NCBI GenBank assembly: GCA_018398575.1
Contig: JAGTXZ010000003.1
Location: forward strand, 2,294,001-2,358,000
Reading direction: 5' to 3'
DNA: 64,000 bases
Origin: Ampelomyces quisqualis
Taxonomy: Eukaryota > Ascomycota > Dothideomycetes > Pleosporales > Phaeosphaeriaceae
Shown here piece by piece: positions 55,815 to 64,000 of this stretch. The notes beneath the pieces are model-generated. The model made no database searches and was not told the DNA's origin. It worked only from the letters and a program-made list of their open reading frames with translations. The translations under genes were made by a program, and so were the position numbers. Position 1 is the first letter of the stretch. Each line of letters begins with the position of its first letter.

Positions 55815-58800
55815 ATGGACCCCAACATCACCAAGGCGCTCAACGACAAGCTCTACGACAAGCGCAAGAGCGGCGCCCTCGAGCTCGAGGCGCTGATCCG
55901 CAACGCGCTCAACGCCCAGGACCACGGCCGAGTCGCCAGGATTGTGCACGAGCTCTGCAGCGAATACGCCTATGCCGTCCACCACCCGCACGCCCGCAAC
56001 GGCGGGCTCATAGGACTGGCCGCCGCCTCCATCGCCCTCGGGCCGGTATGCCCCGCTGCGTCCCCGGGCGCCGTGACTGCTGGACTGACGCCTGCTGCAG
56101 GAAGTCGCCCGCTATCTCGAGCAAATCGTGCCGCCCGTGCTTGCGTGCTTCGGCGACCAGGATGCCCGCGTCCGCTACTACGCCTGCGAGAGCATGTACA
56201 ACATCGCCAAGGTGGCCAAGGGCGAGATCCTCGTCTACTTCAACCAGGTCTTCGATGCGCTCTGCAAGGTGCGTCGACGGCCGGCTGTCGGCCCACGCCC
56301 GGCTAATGCGCTGGTGTAGCTTGCTGCCGACTCGGAGCTGTCCGTCAAGAATGGGGCAGAGCTGCTGGACCGCCTGGTCAAGGACATTGTCTCCGAATCC
56401 GCGGCCTCCTATGTCTCGGTGCTGCATGCGCCGCCCGAGCCCTCGGAGCAGCCCGAGCCCCATAGCCACGAGTCGCTGCCGCACGACATGCCCAGGGCCT
56501 TCAATCTCGGACGATTCCTGCCCCTCCTCGAAGAGCGAATCAACGTGCTTAACCCGTACACACGCTCGTTCCTAGTGGCCTGGATCACCCTACTCGATTC
56601 CATCCCCGACCTCGAGCTCATTGCACACCTCCCGCGCTTCCTGCGGGGCTTGTTCAAGTTCCTCAGCGACTCCAACCAGGACGTGTACACCATGACCCAA
56701 GCCGCACTCGACAAGTTCCTCATCGAAACCAGGAAGATTGCTAGGATCAAGAAGGGCTTAGCAGAGAGCAAGAAAAGCCAGAGCAAAGACGAACGCAGGC
56801 TCTCGGAATCGAGCTTGCAAAGTGGGCCAGAAGACGACAGCGAAGCGACGAGCGGTAGCCAGGTGGAGCAGCAGCAGGAGGCAGTCGGGGAGCCCGACCA
56901 AGTGAGTGCAGACGGCACATCTACCATATCGAGCCACAGCGGAAAGTCGGTGAACGGCCATGGGGACTGGATACCAGGGCAGGACGTGCACGTCGACCAC
57001 CCAAGGATCCTGGAGATTCTCGTCGACTTTCTGAGCGCTCCCTCAGACTCGGATGAGGAGCAGACCGAGATACTGCTGACGGCTCTCCGCTGGCTAGACA
57101 ACCTGTTCGACATCTGTCCCGAAGACATTATGCCCTTTGTTCCCAGCCTCCTGTCACACGTGCTCCCAAGGATGTCACACCAAGTAGATACCGTTCGCAA
57201 AGCCGCGATGAAGGTCAACGCCTCGCTGATGGACTACACCATGTCCTTGTCCGACGACAGCCATAAGGCGGATAGCGGTGCTGGCGGACAGATACAATTG
57301 CCACCATCGCTGTCAGAGCTGGGCAAGGAACTCACCGGTACGCAACGGCGAGACTCGAATCTTTCTGGCCGTTTGCTCAAAGCGGTCATCCGCGACCAAG
57401 CGGCAAGAGCAGAATCCACGGGCACCCGATCGCCCACACCTGCAGAGGACCGCAGCCCTTCACCGCGCCCGATACCGGAACTGGACTACCAAGCCGCTGT
57501 CAGTGCTCTCACCTTGCAGTTCTTAAATGAGCATGAGGCCACGAGAGTTGCAGCAATAGCGTGGCTTATCATGCTCCACAGGATGGCACCCGGACGCGTA
57601 AGTAGTCCGCGCATTCTGCCGACCTCAATTGCTAAACAATTCTGTAGATCCTGACTGTCGATGACGGCACGTTCCCTGCGCTACTTAAGACTCTCTCAGA
57701 TCCCTCAGATGCCGTGGTTACTCGAGATCTTCTCCTGCTATCGCAAATATCCCTACACAGCGACGACACCTACTTTACATCTTTCATGGTTAACCTCCTG
57801 AAACTGTTCTGCACCGATCGGCGACTGCTCGAAACGCGTGGAAATCTGATCATCAGGCAGCTGTGTCTAACACTGAGTGCGGAGAAGATTTATCGTACAA
57901 TGGCGGACTGTCTGGTCAAAGATGAGGACGTCGAGTTCGCGAGCATAATGGTTCAGAACCTCAACAACAACCTCATAACCGCGCCCGAATTGGCCGACCT
58001 GCGAAGGCGGCTTAGGAATTTGGACAACAAGGATGGTCAATCATTCTTTGTCACGCTGTTTAAAGCTTGGTGCCATAACGCTGTAGCCACCTTTTCACTT
58101 TGTCTACTTGCTCAAGCTTACGAGCAGGCCTACCACCTCCTCCAAGTCTTGTTGGTCTTGCTGATCTTGCACTTGATATACCTACTAACACTCACAGCGC
58201 CGATCTCGAAATGACCGTCAACACCCTTATTCAGATCGATAAGCTTGTTCAACTCCTCGAGTCTCCTGTCTTCACCTGTAAGGCTTCACCCACCAAGACC
58301 CGCATGTCGTTCTAACATAGCAGACCTCCGCATACAGCTCCTCGAGCCCGAAAAGTACCCCCACCTCTACAAATGCCTCTACGGCCTGCTCATGCTCCTC
58401 CCCCAATCGTCCGCTTTTGCCGCCCTCAAGAATCGTCTAAACAGCGTCTCTGCCATCGGCTACCTGCACATAGCCCCGCGCGCGTCCTCGTACGTTCACC
58501 CTTCCTCTTCCCCCACCTTGAACCATTTGAGGCAAAAGAGCTCAGAGGTCGGATCTTCTAGTGGCGCTGGCACTCCTTCTGGAACACCAGGAAGTAATTT
58601 CGGCGAGACGAGGAATCGCATTGGCCTCAAGGCCAGAGAAGACGATGGCAAGGTCAAGTGGAATGAGCTGCTGGATCGATTCAAGCAGACGCAAGAGAAG
58701 GCGAGGAGGAGCGCGAGACTGGCTAGTCTGGGGGAAGACCTGCCGATCAACGAAGAGAAGGAGAAAGAACGCATGGGCCCGGCGGCGGTGCAGCCTAAGA

Positions 58801-58958
58801 ATGTGGGTGGTGCGGGTAGGCCGGGGAGTCCAGCGGGTGCTATGAGACCGCCTGCTGTGCCGCCAACTGCGCAACATCAGGTTCAGGGACACAAGCCGCG
58901 ATCGAGCCTTAGTTTGGGTCGATTTGCCGGTGGCGTTGGAGGGCGGAAGAAGAAGTGA
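55815..58958 (+). CDS. vac14: Vac14, scaffold of the PI(3,5)P2 kinase complex
   Basis: Six exons (55815-56045, 56101-56268, 56320-57597, 57648-58150, 58198-58277, 58324-58958) give 964 residues. HEAT repeats start at once (ALNDKLYDKRKSGALELEALI, LGPEVARYLEQIVPPVLACFGDQDARVRYYACESMYNIAKV). ILVDFLSAP and RWLDNLFDICPEDIMPFVPSLL follow. The C-terminal Vac14/Fig4-binding region includes AYEQAYHLLQVFADLEMTVN, QIDKLVQLLESPVFTYLR and LYGLLMLLPQSSAFAALKNRLNSV. Vac14 holds Fab1 kinase and Fig4 phosphatase together on vacuole/endosome membranes and controls PI(3,5)P2. Intron 4 has the weak donor GTTGGT; reading through gives a spurious stop at 58214. A Ser/Glu/Gln-rich insert (about 290-360) and a basic tail are disordered. 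Confidence 0.94.
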
Positions 58959-59121
58959 GCGATTGTCGATGGAATCATGAAGCTTCGGCGCCCATTGGAG
59001 AAACATTTGCGGCATTCCTGGAGCTGGCACGGCGTTTTAGCGAAGCTCATTCTGCAGCCAGAGGGGTCTTCTTTGGCGCGTCTATGCATCATAAACGGCG
59101 TTTGAAATATATTCTTTTCAT

Positions 59122-59913
59122 TCAGCGATGTTTCCCCTTTCGAAATCTCACGCCATCCGCCTCCCCCTTGCCGACCACCACCTCCTCCTTCTCCTCTCCC
59201 TTGTCAATCACCCAGCTCCGCACAATCTCCTTGATCTCAGGCTTCCTTCTCTCTACCCTCTTGGCCTCCTGTACTTTGCGCACATAGCCCGCATAAACCG
59301 CGACTTCGGCCACCGCTATCCCCACACTCCCCGCCATGCTCAAGCCCAGCCGTTTCCCGACGCTCCAGTGCCGCGCAGCCACCCAGACGAAAACGGCGAC
59401 GCACACAATGGATACCAGCACGTTGATGATCAGGATGATTTGGCGGTGGACGTCTTGGTAGGAGAGGTCATCGTCGAGCGAGTCGGGGGCCGCCGAGGCG
59501 CCGAGAGAAAAATTTGCGGCCGAGGAGAAGCGCTGGGGAAAAGAGTCGCGTGTGGGTGGGGGGTGCAGCATGCGGGTGTAGGAGAGGGCTTCTTGGTCTG
59601 CGCGCAGGCGGGTCATGAGGGCGGTGTATTCGGGGGATTTGGGGGCGGGTCGGGGCGCGGGCGGGGTGTATGTTGAGGTGTGCGCGAGGAGGGAGGAGAG
59701 TGTTGTGGGGGAGCGTGGGTTGGTGGTGGAGGCATGTTTTTTGAGTAGCTTGGAGAGGTTGATGAGTTGGGTGTGCGAGATTGGGTTTCCGGGCTGCGCG
59801 TTGGTGAGCGCGGGTTCGTTGGGGCGTTGCAGGTTTGCATAGTCTTGTGGCGAGACTTGGTCGGCTGTTTCCAGTGCCCGGACAATGCCGGGCGTCATGG
59901 TAAGCAGGACCAT
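59122..59913 (-). CDS. vma12: Vma12-like V-ATPase assembly factor
   Basis: An intronless frame of 263 residues from the ATG at 59913; an in-frame ATG at 59985 would add 24 unconserved residues. The protein begins MVLLTMTPGIVRAL, has the conserved ISHTQLINLSKLL segment, then YTALMTRLRADQEALSYTRM, and near the C-terminus two hydrophobic helices (IILIINVLVSIVCVAVFVWVA and LSMAGSVGIAVAEVAVYAGYV) before a basic tail. This is the layout of yeast Vma12/Vph2, an ER membrane protein that with Vma22 helps assemble the V0 sector of the vacuolar proton pump. Identification rests on layout and several short conserved stretches. Confidence 0.85.
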   Translation of the reverse strand: MVLLTMTPGIVRALETADQVSPQDYANLQRPNEPALTNAQPGNPISHTQLINLSKLLKKHASTTNPRSPTTLSSLLAHTSTYTPPAPRPAPKSPEYTALMTRLRADQEALSYTRMLHPPPTRDSFPQRFSSAANFSLGASAAPDSLDDDLSYQDVHRQIILIINVLVSIVCVAVFVWVAARHWSVGKRLGLSMAGSVGIAVAEVAVYAGYVRKVQEAKRVERRKPEIKEIVRSWVIDKGEEKEEVVVGKGEADGVRFRKGKHR

Positions 59914-60153
59914 GGTTGTTGCGTGGTGTTGCAATGTCGGAGCCTCACGATCGCGTCGCCGCCGATGGTAGTCGACCGGGATCATCCGCGCTAACCGTCA
60001 TGATTATTTGACGACGGTTCCTAAATCTTCCTATGGCTGGGAGATAACTTGCTTCCACACCCTACCGCCCTCGACTGTGTTCAAATCACACGGGACGCAT
60101 CCAATTGCATTTGTTACATCCCAGCGAGGAGTCAAACTTGAGAAAAATATTAC

Positions 60154-61634
60154 ATGACGAGCCGATCCACCTGGCTCGCGACGAGCATTGCGCGACTATG
60201 TCGAAATTCATACCGCCTTCACTCATGTACTTCTTCGTATAATGCTCTTGTGAGAACAGAGAACCCCACAGCGTCGGCGACATGGCATACTCCCCGGCGG
60301 CGGAACCAGTCTTCGTGGGCGGCAGCGGTGAATGTTGCGCAGAACATCATGAGCAGTCCGCCACCAGACGCACCGATAACAATGGATCCGTTCCAGACGG
60401 TCGCGCGGGAGATGAAGTTTTTGACGGGCAATATACGACAACTACTGGGCTCAGGCCACCCGACGCTGGACACCGTGGCGAAGTACTACACACAGAGTGA
60501 GGGGAAATACGTGCGGCCAATGCTGGTACTACTCATGAGCCGTGCAACGGCACTCACACCACGGACACCAGCTTCAACACGGGATTCGGGCTTTGCAAGA
60601 GGAGGCGTGGACACACCCATCACCGAACCGACCATCCTCGCAGACGAGAACCCCGATACGCCCATCAGCAGCCGCTCTTTCGACTCCGCATACACACCCG
60701 GCGAGTCAGATATTCTCCCTTCACAGCGCCGCCTAGCAGAAATCACTGAACTCATCCACACCGCCTCCCTGCTACACGACGATGTAATCGACCACAGCAT
60801 ATCGCGCCGAGCCGCGCCGAGCGCAAACATCGAATTCGGCAACAAAATGGCTGTCCTAGCAGGCGACTTCCTTCTTGGCCGCGCATCTGTCGCCCTCGCC
60901 CGCCTGCGCGACCCAGAAGTCACTGAGCTGCTCGCGACCGTCATCGCGAACCTCGTCGAGGGCGAATTCATGCAGCTCAAAAACACGGCGCGAGACGAGA
61001 AGGACCCCGCTTGGACAGAAGACACGGTCACGTACTACCTGCAAAAAACATATCTCAAGTCCGCGAGCTTGATTTCCAAATCATGTCGCGCTGCTGCGAT
61101 ACTCGGCGGCTCGAGTCCCGAGGTCGTTGAGGCGAGTTACTTGTACGGCAAGAATCTTGGCCTGGCGTTCCAGCTTGTAGATGATATGCTGGACTACACC
61201 GTCAGCGAAGCGGAACTGGGCAAACCTGCTGGCGCGGACCTAGAGCTGGGACTAGCGACTGCGCCATTATTGTTCGCGTGGAAGGATAACAAGAGTTTGG
61301 GCAGATTGGTGGGGAGGAAGTTTACGGGTGAGGGGGATGTGCAGCGAGTAAGTCAATCCAAATCGACCCCCCCCCCCCCCCGCTCAAGGCAATACCTTCT
61401 TTCAAACGACCTGTAGCAAACAGCTTGGAATCACAAAACAGGTGGACAATCGCGCTAACGAAATGCCTCCAGGCTAGAGAAATCGTCGCGTCAAGTACGG
61501 GCCTCCAGCAAACCCGCGCATTGGCGCAGGGATACGTCGATAAAGCCATTGAAGCGATTTCAGGGTTTCCAGATAGCGACGCCAAAGCAGGGCTCGTGGA
61601 TATGTGCACCAAGGTGATGAAGAGGAGGAAATAA
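60154..61634 (+). CDS. coq1: Polyprenyl diphosphate synthase, ubiquinone side chain (Coq1)
   Basis: Two exons (60154-61347, 61473-61634) give 451 residues. An Arg-rich, acid-poor N-terminus (residues 1-35) is a mitochondrial presequence. The trans-prenyltransferase core has GKYVRP (about 117-122), the first Asp-rich motif LLHDDVIDHS (209-213), GNKMAVLAGDFLLGRA, and the second motif FQLVDDMLDYT (343-347). The last exon restores the family ending: AREIVASSTGLQQTRALAQGYVDKAI. The enzyme builds the long isoprenoid chain of coenzyme Q. A Thr/Ser/Pro-rich insert at about 133-187 interrupts the fold before the first Asp motif. The 125-bp intron contains a C15 run, with a CTAAC branch site just before its CTCCAG acceptor. 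Confidence 0.94.
61367..61381. repeat. C15 homopolymer inside the coq1 intron
   Basis: Fifteen consecutive C, 19 bases after the intron donor. It is a length-unstable tract and a likely site of assembly error, though outside the coding exons. Confidence 0.9.
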
Positions 61635-61972
61635 ATGCACGCCATTTCACATTGGTGGAAATCATCCAATAGTGAGCAGGTACGACCCAAGGAGAAAAGA
61701 GGACGCCAGAAACGCTAGACCGAGAAATGAGGCTTTGTGCCCTCGCATCAGCATTTGCCCGCCCCACTTTATGTGTCCCGGCGATGGTATGAGTATTCTG
61801 TATAGATTTGTGGCACTCGACACGTTTTTATAGAGCTTGAACAACCCAAGTGCAATGAGAGAGCCGTCGTGGAAAACAACATGACATCGTTTGTCTCGTT
61901 CGATTAGATGGGGGTATCTATCGCCCATATCCAGCAAGCACAACCTTGTTTTTCTTCTTCTCTTGTACATTT
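61635..61972. other. Convergent intergenic region
   Basis: About 340 bp between the 3' ends of coq1 and the WD40 gene. No gene or distinctive element was seen. Confidence 0.5.
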
Positions 61973-63286
61973 TCACTCCTCGGCGAAAGGATTCGGCGGC
62001 AAAATCTCTGCATGTGGCATGATGTCGTTGACGGGCATGTCTTGTTCCCCACGGCCTGCGTGGCTCGCGTGCGCGCCATCCTCAACGGCCTTCCAGAATC
62101 TGATTGTGCGGTCTAGCCCCGCGCTCGCGAGTATGCGTTCGCTAGGATGCGTGTCGACGCTCAGAACCGCATCGCCATGGCCGTCTAATTTCTGCAGCAC
62201 GTTCTTGCTACTCACGTCCCAGAGGAGGATATTGCCGTCCTCATCGCCGCTGGCTATGAATGCGAATTGCGCTGCAGCGCCATAGGTCCCAAACGCGCCG
62301 TTTAAGCTGTATTTCTTGTTCACGTGGGCCTGGTACGTCTTGACGCATTTCCCTTTGCCGTCGATGTAGTTCCACAATCTGATGCAACTATCCAGCGTCC
62401 AGGCGAGAATGTATTTCCCGTTGGGCGAGAAGCGCACGCATGTGACGGGGGCGTTGTCTTCGTGGACAATGGTGCGTAGACATTGGCCTGTGGCAGTGTC
62501 CCACACGCGAATCAGGCCGTCGTGACTGCATGATACGATGAGGGTGCCGTCGCGCACGAAATCGACCGAAGAGACGGGGTCGGAATGGGCGGGGAGAGAA
62601 CGCATGACGCGCGCGGCACGTACGTCCCAGAGAAAAACTGCTTCGTCGTAGGAGCCCGAGACGAGCATGTTGCCCTTGGGGCTGAAGCAGAGACTGTACA
62701 CGTAGTTGTGATGGCCGAGCAACGGTGTAGGATGCGCTATCCCCTTTTGCGGGTCCCATAGTCGGATCGATTTGTCGTCGCTGCCGGACGCGAGGATCCG
62801 GCTGTCGGGCGACCAGGTCAGCGCGGAAATGCCTGCTAGGTGCCCTTCGAGCGTGTGTTCGAGGGCGCCCGTGTGTGCGTTCCACAGCTTAATCGTACAG
62901 TCTGCGGAGCCCGAGGCGATGAGGCGGCCGTCGGGGGAGAAGCGGATGATTGAGATTGAATTCTTGTGGCCGCGCAGGATCAAGGTTGGGATGTAGTTGA
63001 GATGGGTGGGCTTGGGAGGGGGCGTGGTATCGGGGGAATGTGAGCGGCGGCGGGATGAGGAGCGCGAATTCGAGCGTGATCGGGGCGTGGAGCCTGAATA
63101 TCGCCGTGAGCGGTAGTGGCCGCTTTCTTCGCGGGTGTAGCTGCGCGCGGGTCGTTCTGCTATTCGGTACGTGGGTGAGGCGTTGGGAGGTGTGCGGGAT
63201 GCAGAACGCTTGCGGGGCGGCGCATCGTCGTAGTCATTTTCTTCGTCACGCGGTCGTTTGGGGGAGGGAGAGCGTGTGTCGGCCAT
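61973..63286 (-). CDS. swd3: WD40 protein, WDR5/Swd3-like (COMPASS subunit)
   Basis: An intronless frame of 437 residues. The first 90 residues are Ser/Arg/Pro-rich and disordered. From about 100 to 405, seven WD40 blades follow (LILRGHKNSISIIRFSPDG, LEGHLAGISALTWSPD, LLGHHNYVYSLCFSPKG, LPAHSDPVSSVDFVRDG, VHEDNAPVTCVRFSPNG, YQAHVNKKY, LDGHGDAVLSVDTHPS). The SGSDDKSIRLWD and SGSYDEAVFLWDVR blades and CVKTYQAHVNKKY are characteristic of WDR5/Swd3, the histone H3K4 methyltransferase scaffold. The N-terminal SR-rich extension and the short tail (MPHAEILPPNPFAEE) are as in filamentous fungi. WD40 proteins are similar enough that another assignment is possible. Confidence 0.85.
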   Translation of the reverse strand: MADTRSPSPKRPRDEENDYDDAPPRKRSASRTPPNASPTYRIAERPARSYTREESGHYRSRRYSGSTPRSRSNSRSSSRRRSHSPDTTPPPKPTHLNYIPTLILRGHKNSISIIRFSPDGRLIASGSADCTIKLWNAHTGALEHTLEGHLAGISALTWSPDSRILASGSDDKSIRLWDPQKGIAHPTPLLGHHNYVYSLCFSPKGNMLVSGSYDEAVFLWDVRAARVMRSLPAHSDPVSSVDFVRDGTLIVSCSHDGLIRVWDTATGQCLRTIVHEDNAPVTCVRFSPNGKYILAWTLDSCIRLWNYIDGKGKCVKTYQAHVNKKYSLNGAFGTYGAAAQFAFIASGDEDGNILLWDVSSKNVLQKLDGHGDAVLSVDTHPSERILASAGLDRTIRFWKAVEDGAHASHAGRGEQDMPVNDIMPHAEILPPNPFAEE

Positions 63287-63477
63287 GTTGGTGTTTGTCG
63301 TGGAGCTTGGGAAAGTGAAGGGAAACGCGATATGGATAGATGATAGATCGGCAACTGTTCGTTAGCGCGCAGGGGTGACGCTGAGCATCCCTGATCCCTG
63401 CCGCCGCGCTATGAATTTCCCCAGTTGCATCATCGTAGATGAGTACCTCTCCTTTCCGCGCAACCGTCAATTCCACC

Positions 63478-64000
63478 ATGGCTTCTGAACACCCCCCCTC
63501 AAGCCTCAGGGTTCTGTCACTCAATTGCTGGGGCCTCAAGTTCATATCGAAGCTTCGGAACGAGCGCCTCACAGAAATCGGCAACCAGATCGCCGCTGCG
63601 GACCCCCGGCCAGACATTGTTGGCCTGCAGGAGTGCTGGACGCAGCAGGACTACAATGCCATAAGAGAGAAGACGGTACACTTTCTGCCACATGGAAAGT
63701 TCTATCACAGCGGCATATTTGGCGGCGGATTAGTGATTCTGTCAAGATGGCCAATCGAGGAAAGCAACATGGTGCGCTACCCGCTGAACGGACGGCCTGC
63801 TGCCTTCTACCGCGGAGACTGGTTCGTCGGAAAGGGAGTCGCATGTGCACGCATACGAATGGGACCAGGTCGGAGGGATATTGCTGAGGTGTTCTGCACA
63901 CATGTACTGCCTTCTTCCTGTTTGCGCAGTTTGCACCACTAACAATGGACAGCTCCACGCCCCGTACGAGACTGAGCCACACGACTCCTACATTTGCCAT
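63478..64000 (+). CDS. isc1: Inositol phosphosphingolipid phospholipase C, Isc1-like (5' part)
   Basis: Partial, running off the window. Exon 1 is 63478-63903 (an in-frame ATG at 63439 would add 13 residues); a 49-bp intron with an ACTAAC branch site leads to exon 2 at 63953. The endonuclease/exonuclease/phosphatase fold begins LRVLSLNCWGLKFISK, then DIVGLQECWTQQDY (the metal-binding Glu), GGGLVILSRWPI, and FCTH joined to LHAPYE. The NCWG, LQE and TH(L)HAPY motifs are those of neutral sphingomyelinase and yeast Isc1, which hydrolyses inositol phosphosphingolipids to ceramide at ER and mitochondrial membranes. The C-terminal membrane segments are not in the window. Confidence 0.88.

Noticed and set aside
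56409..57218. Minus-strand frame of 269 codons antisense to vac14
   Set aside because: Ser/Leu/Cys-rich shadow of the HEAT-repeat coding strand, which has full family support.
58151..58214. Vac14 exon 4 reading through to a stop at 58214
   Set aside because: That would delete the conserved C-terminal Fig4-binding region; a 47-bp intron (58151-58197) restores it in frame.
60000..60100. tRNA-like T-arm (GTGTTCAAATCACAC) near 60070
   Set aside because: No matching acceptor stem, D-arm or anticodon arm could be drawn around it; no tRNA was found elsewhere by eye.

Overview
The window is nuclear DNA of a filamentous ascomycete. Genes carry short introns (about 45-140 bp) with GTAAGT-type donors and CTAAC-like branch sites, both strands are densely used, and the protein set is typically fungal: Zn2Cys6 regulator, CYP65-like P450, Mpe1, a DIM-2-type DNA methyltransferase, DUF3431. 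The proteins look like those of Dothideomycetes, probably Pleosporales. That placement is by recognition only; no search was run.

Layout. Positions 1-980 are an AT-rich, gene-less edge resembling a decayed repeat, ending in an 18-C homopolymer. Positions 1.2-14.1 kb form a sparse, accessory-looking stretch: secreted GH128-like glycoside hydrolase, unknown Cys/His protein, Zn2Cys6 transcription factor, cytochrome P450, a tiny membrane protein and a disrupted gene, separated by 1-2 kb gaps. From 14.6 to 25.2 kb genes are mostly housekeeping: Mpe1 (mRNA 3'-end processing), an unknown lysine-rich protein, the HtrA-like protease Nma111, an unknown basic protein and mitochondrial GatB. Positions 25.6-28.3 kb hold broken Lys/Arg/Glu-rich reading frames. 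Positions 28.8-48 kb carry an inositol-monophosphatase-family enzyme, an RBM42-like RNA-binding protein, 6-phosphogluconate dehydrogenase (12 exons, two GC-AG introns), an LSM12-like protein, UDP-glucose:glycoprotein glucosyltransferase with an RDEL ending, and a DUF3431 protein. Positions 48-64 kb are compact: DIM-2-like methyltransferase, dihydroorotase, DENND6-like protein and Vac14 on a shared 224-bp divergent promoter, Vma12, polyprenyl diphosphate synthase Coq1, a WDR5/Swd3-like WD40 protein, and the 5' part of an Isc1-like phospholipase C cut by the window end.

The genes do not form one pathway. Three themes recur: endosome/vacuole function (DENND6, Vac14, Vma12), mitochondrial function (GatB, Coq1, perhaps Nma111), and RNA or chromatin functions (Mpe1, RBM42-like, LSM12, DIM-2, Swd3). 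The only secondary-metabolism-like unit is the transcription factor plus P450 at 5.6-10.9 kb.

Exon structures were built by hand from splice signals, reading-frame continuity and family knowledge. For every multi-exon gene lying wholly within the window, the exon lengths sum to a multiple of three. No wholly new system was recognised. The most notable observations are the intron architecture of the 6-phosphogluconate dehydrogenase gene, the acid-free upstream extension of Nma111, a recurrent TACTCCGTA intergenic motif, and two loci of disrupted coding sequence.
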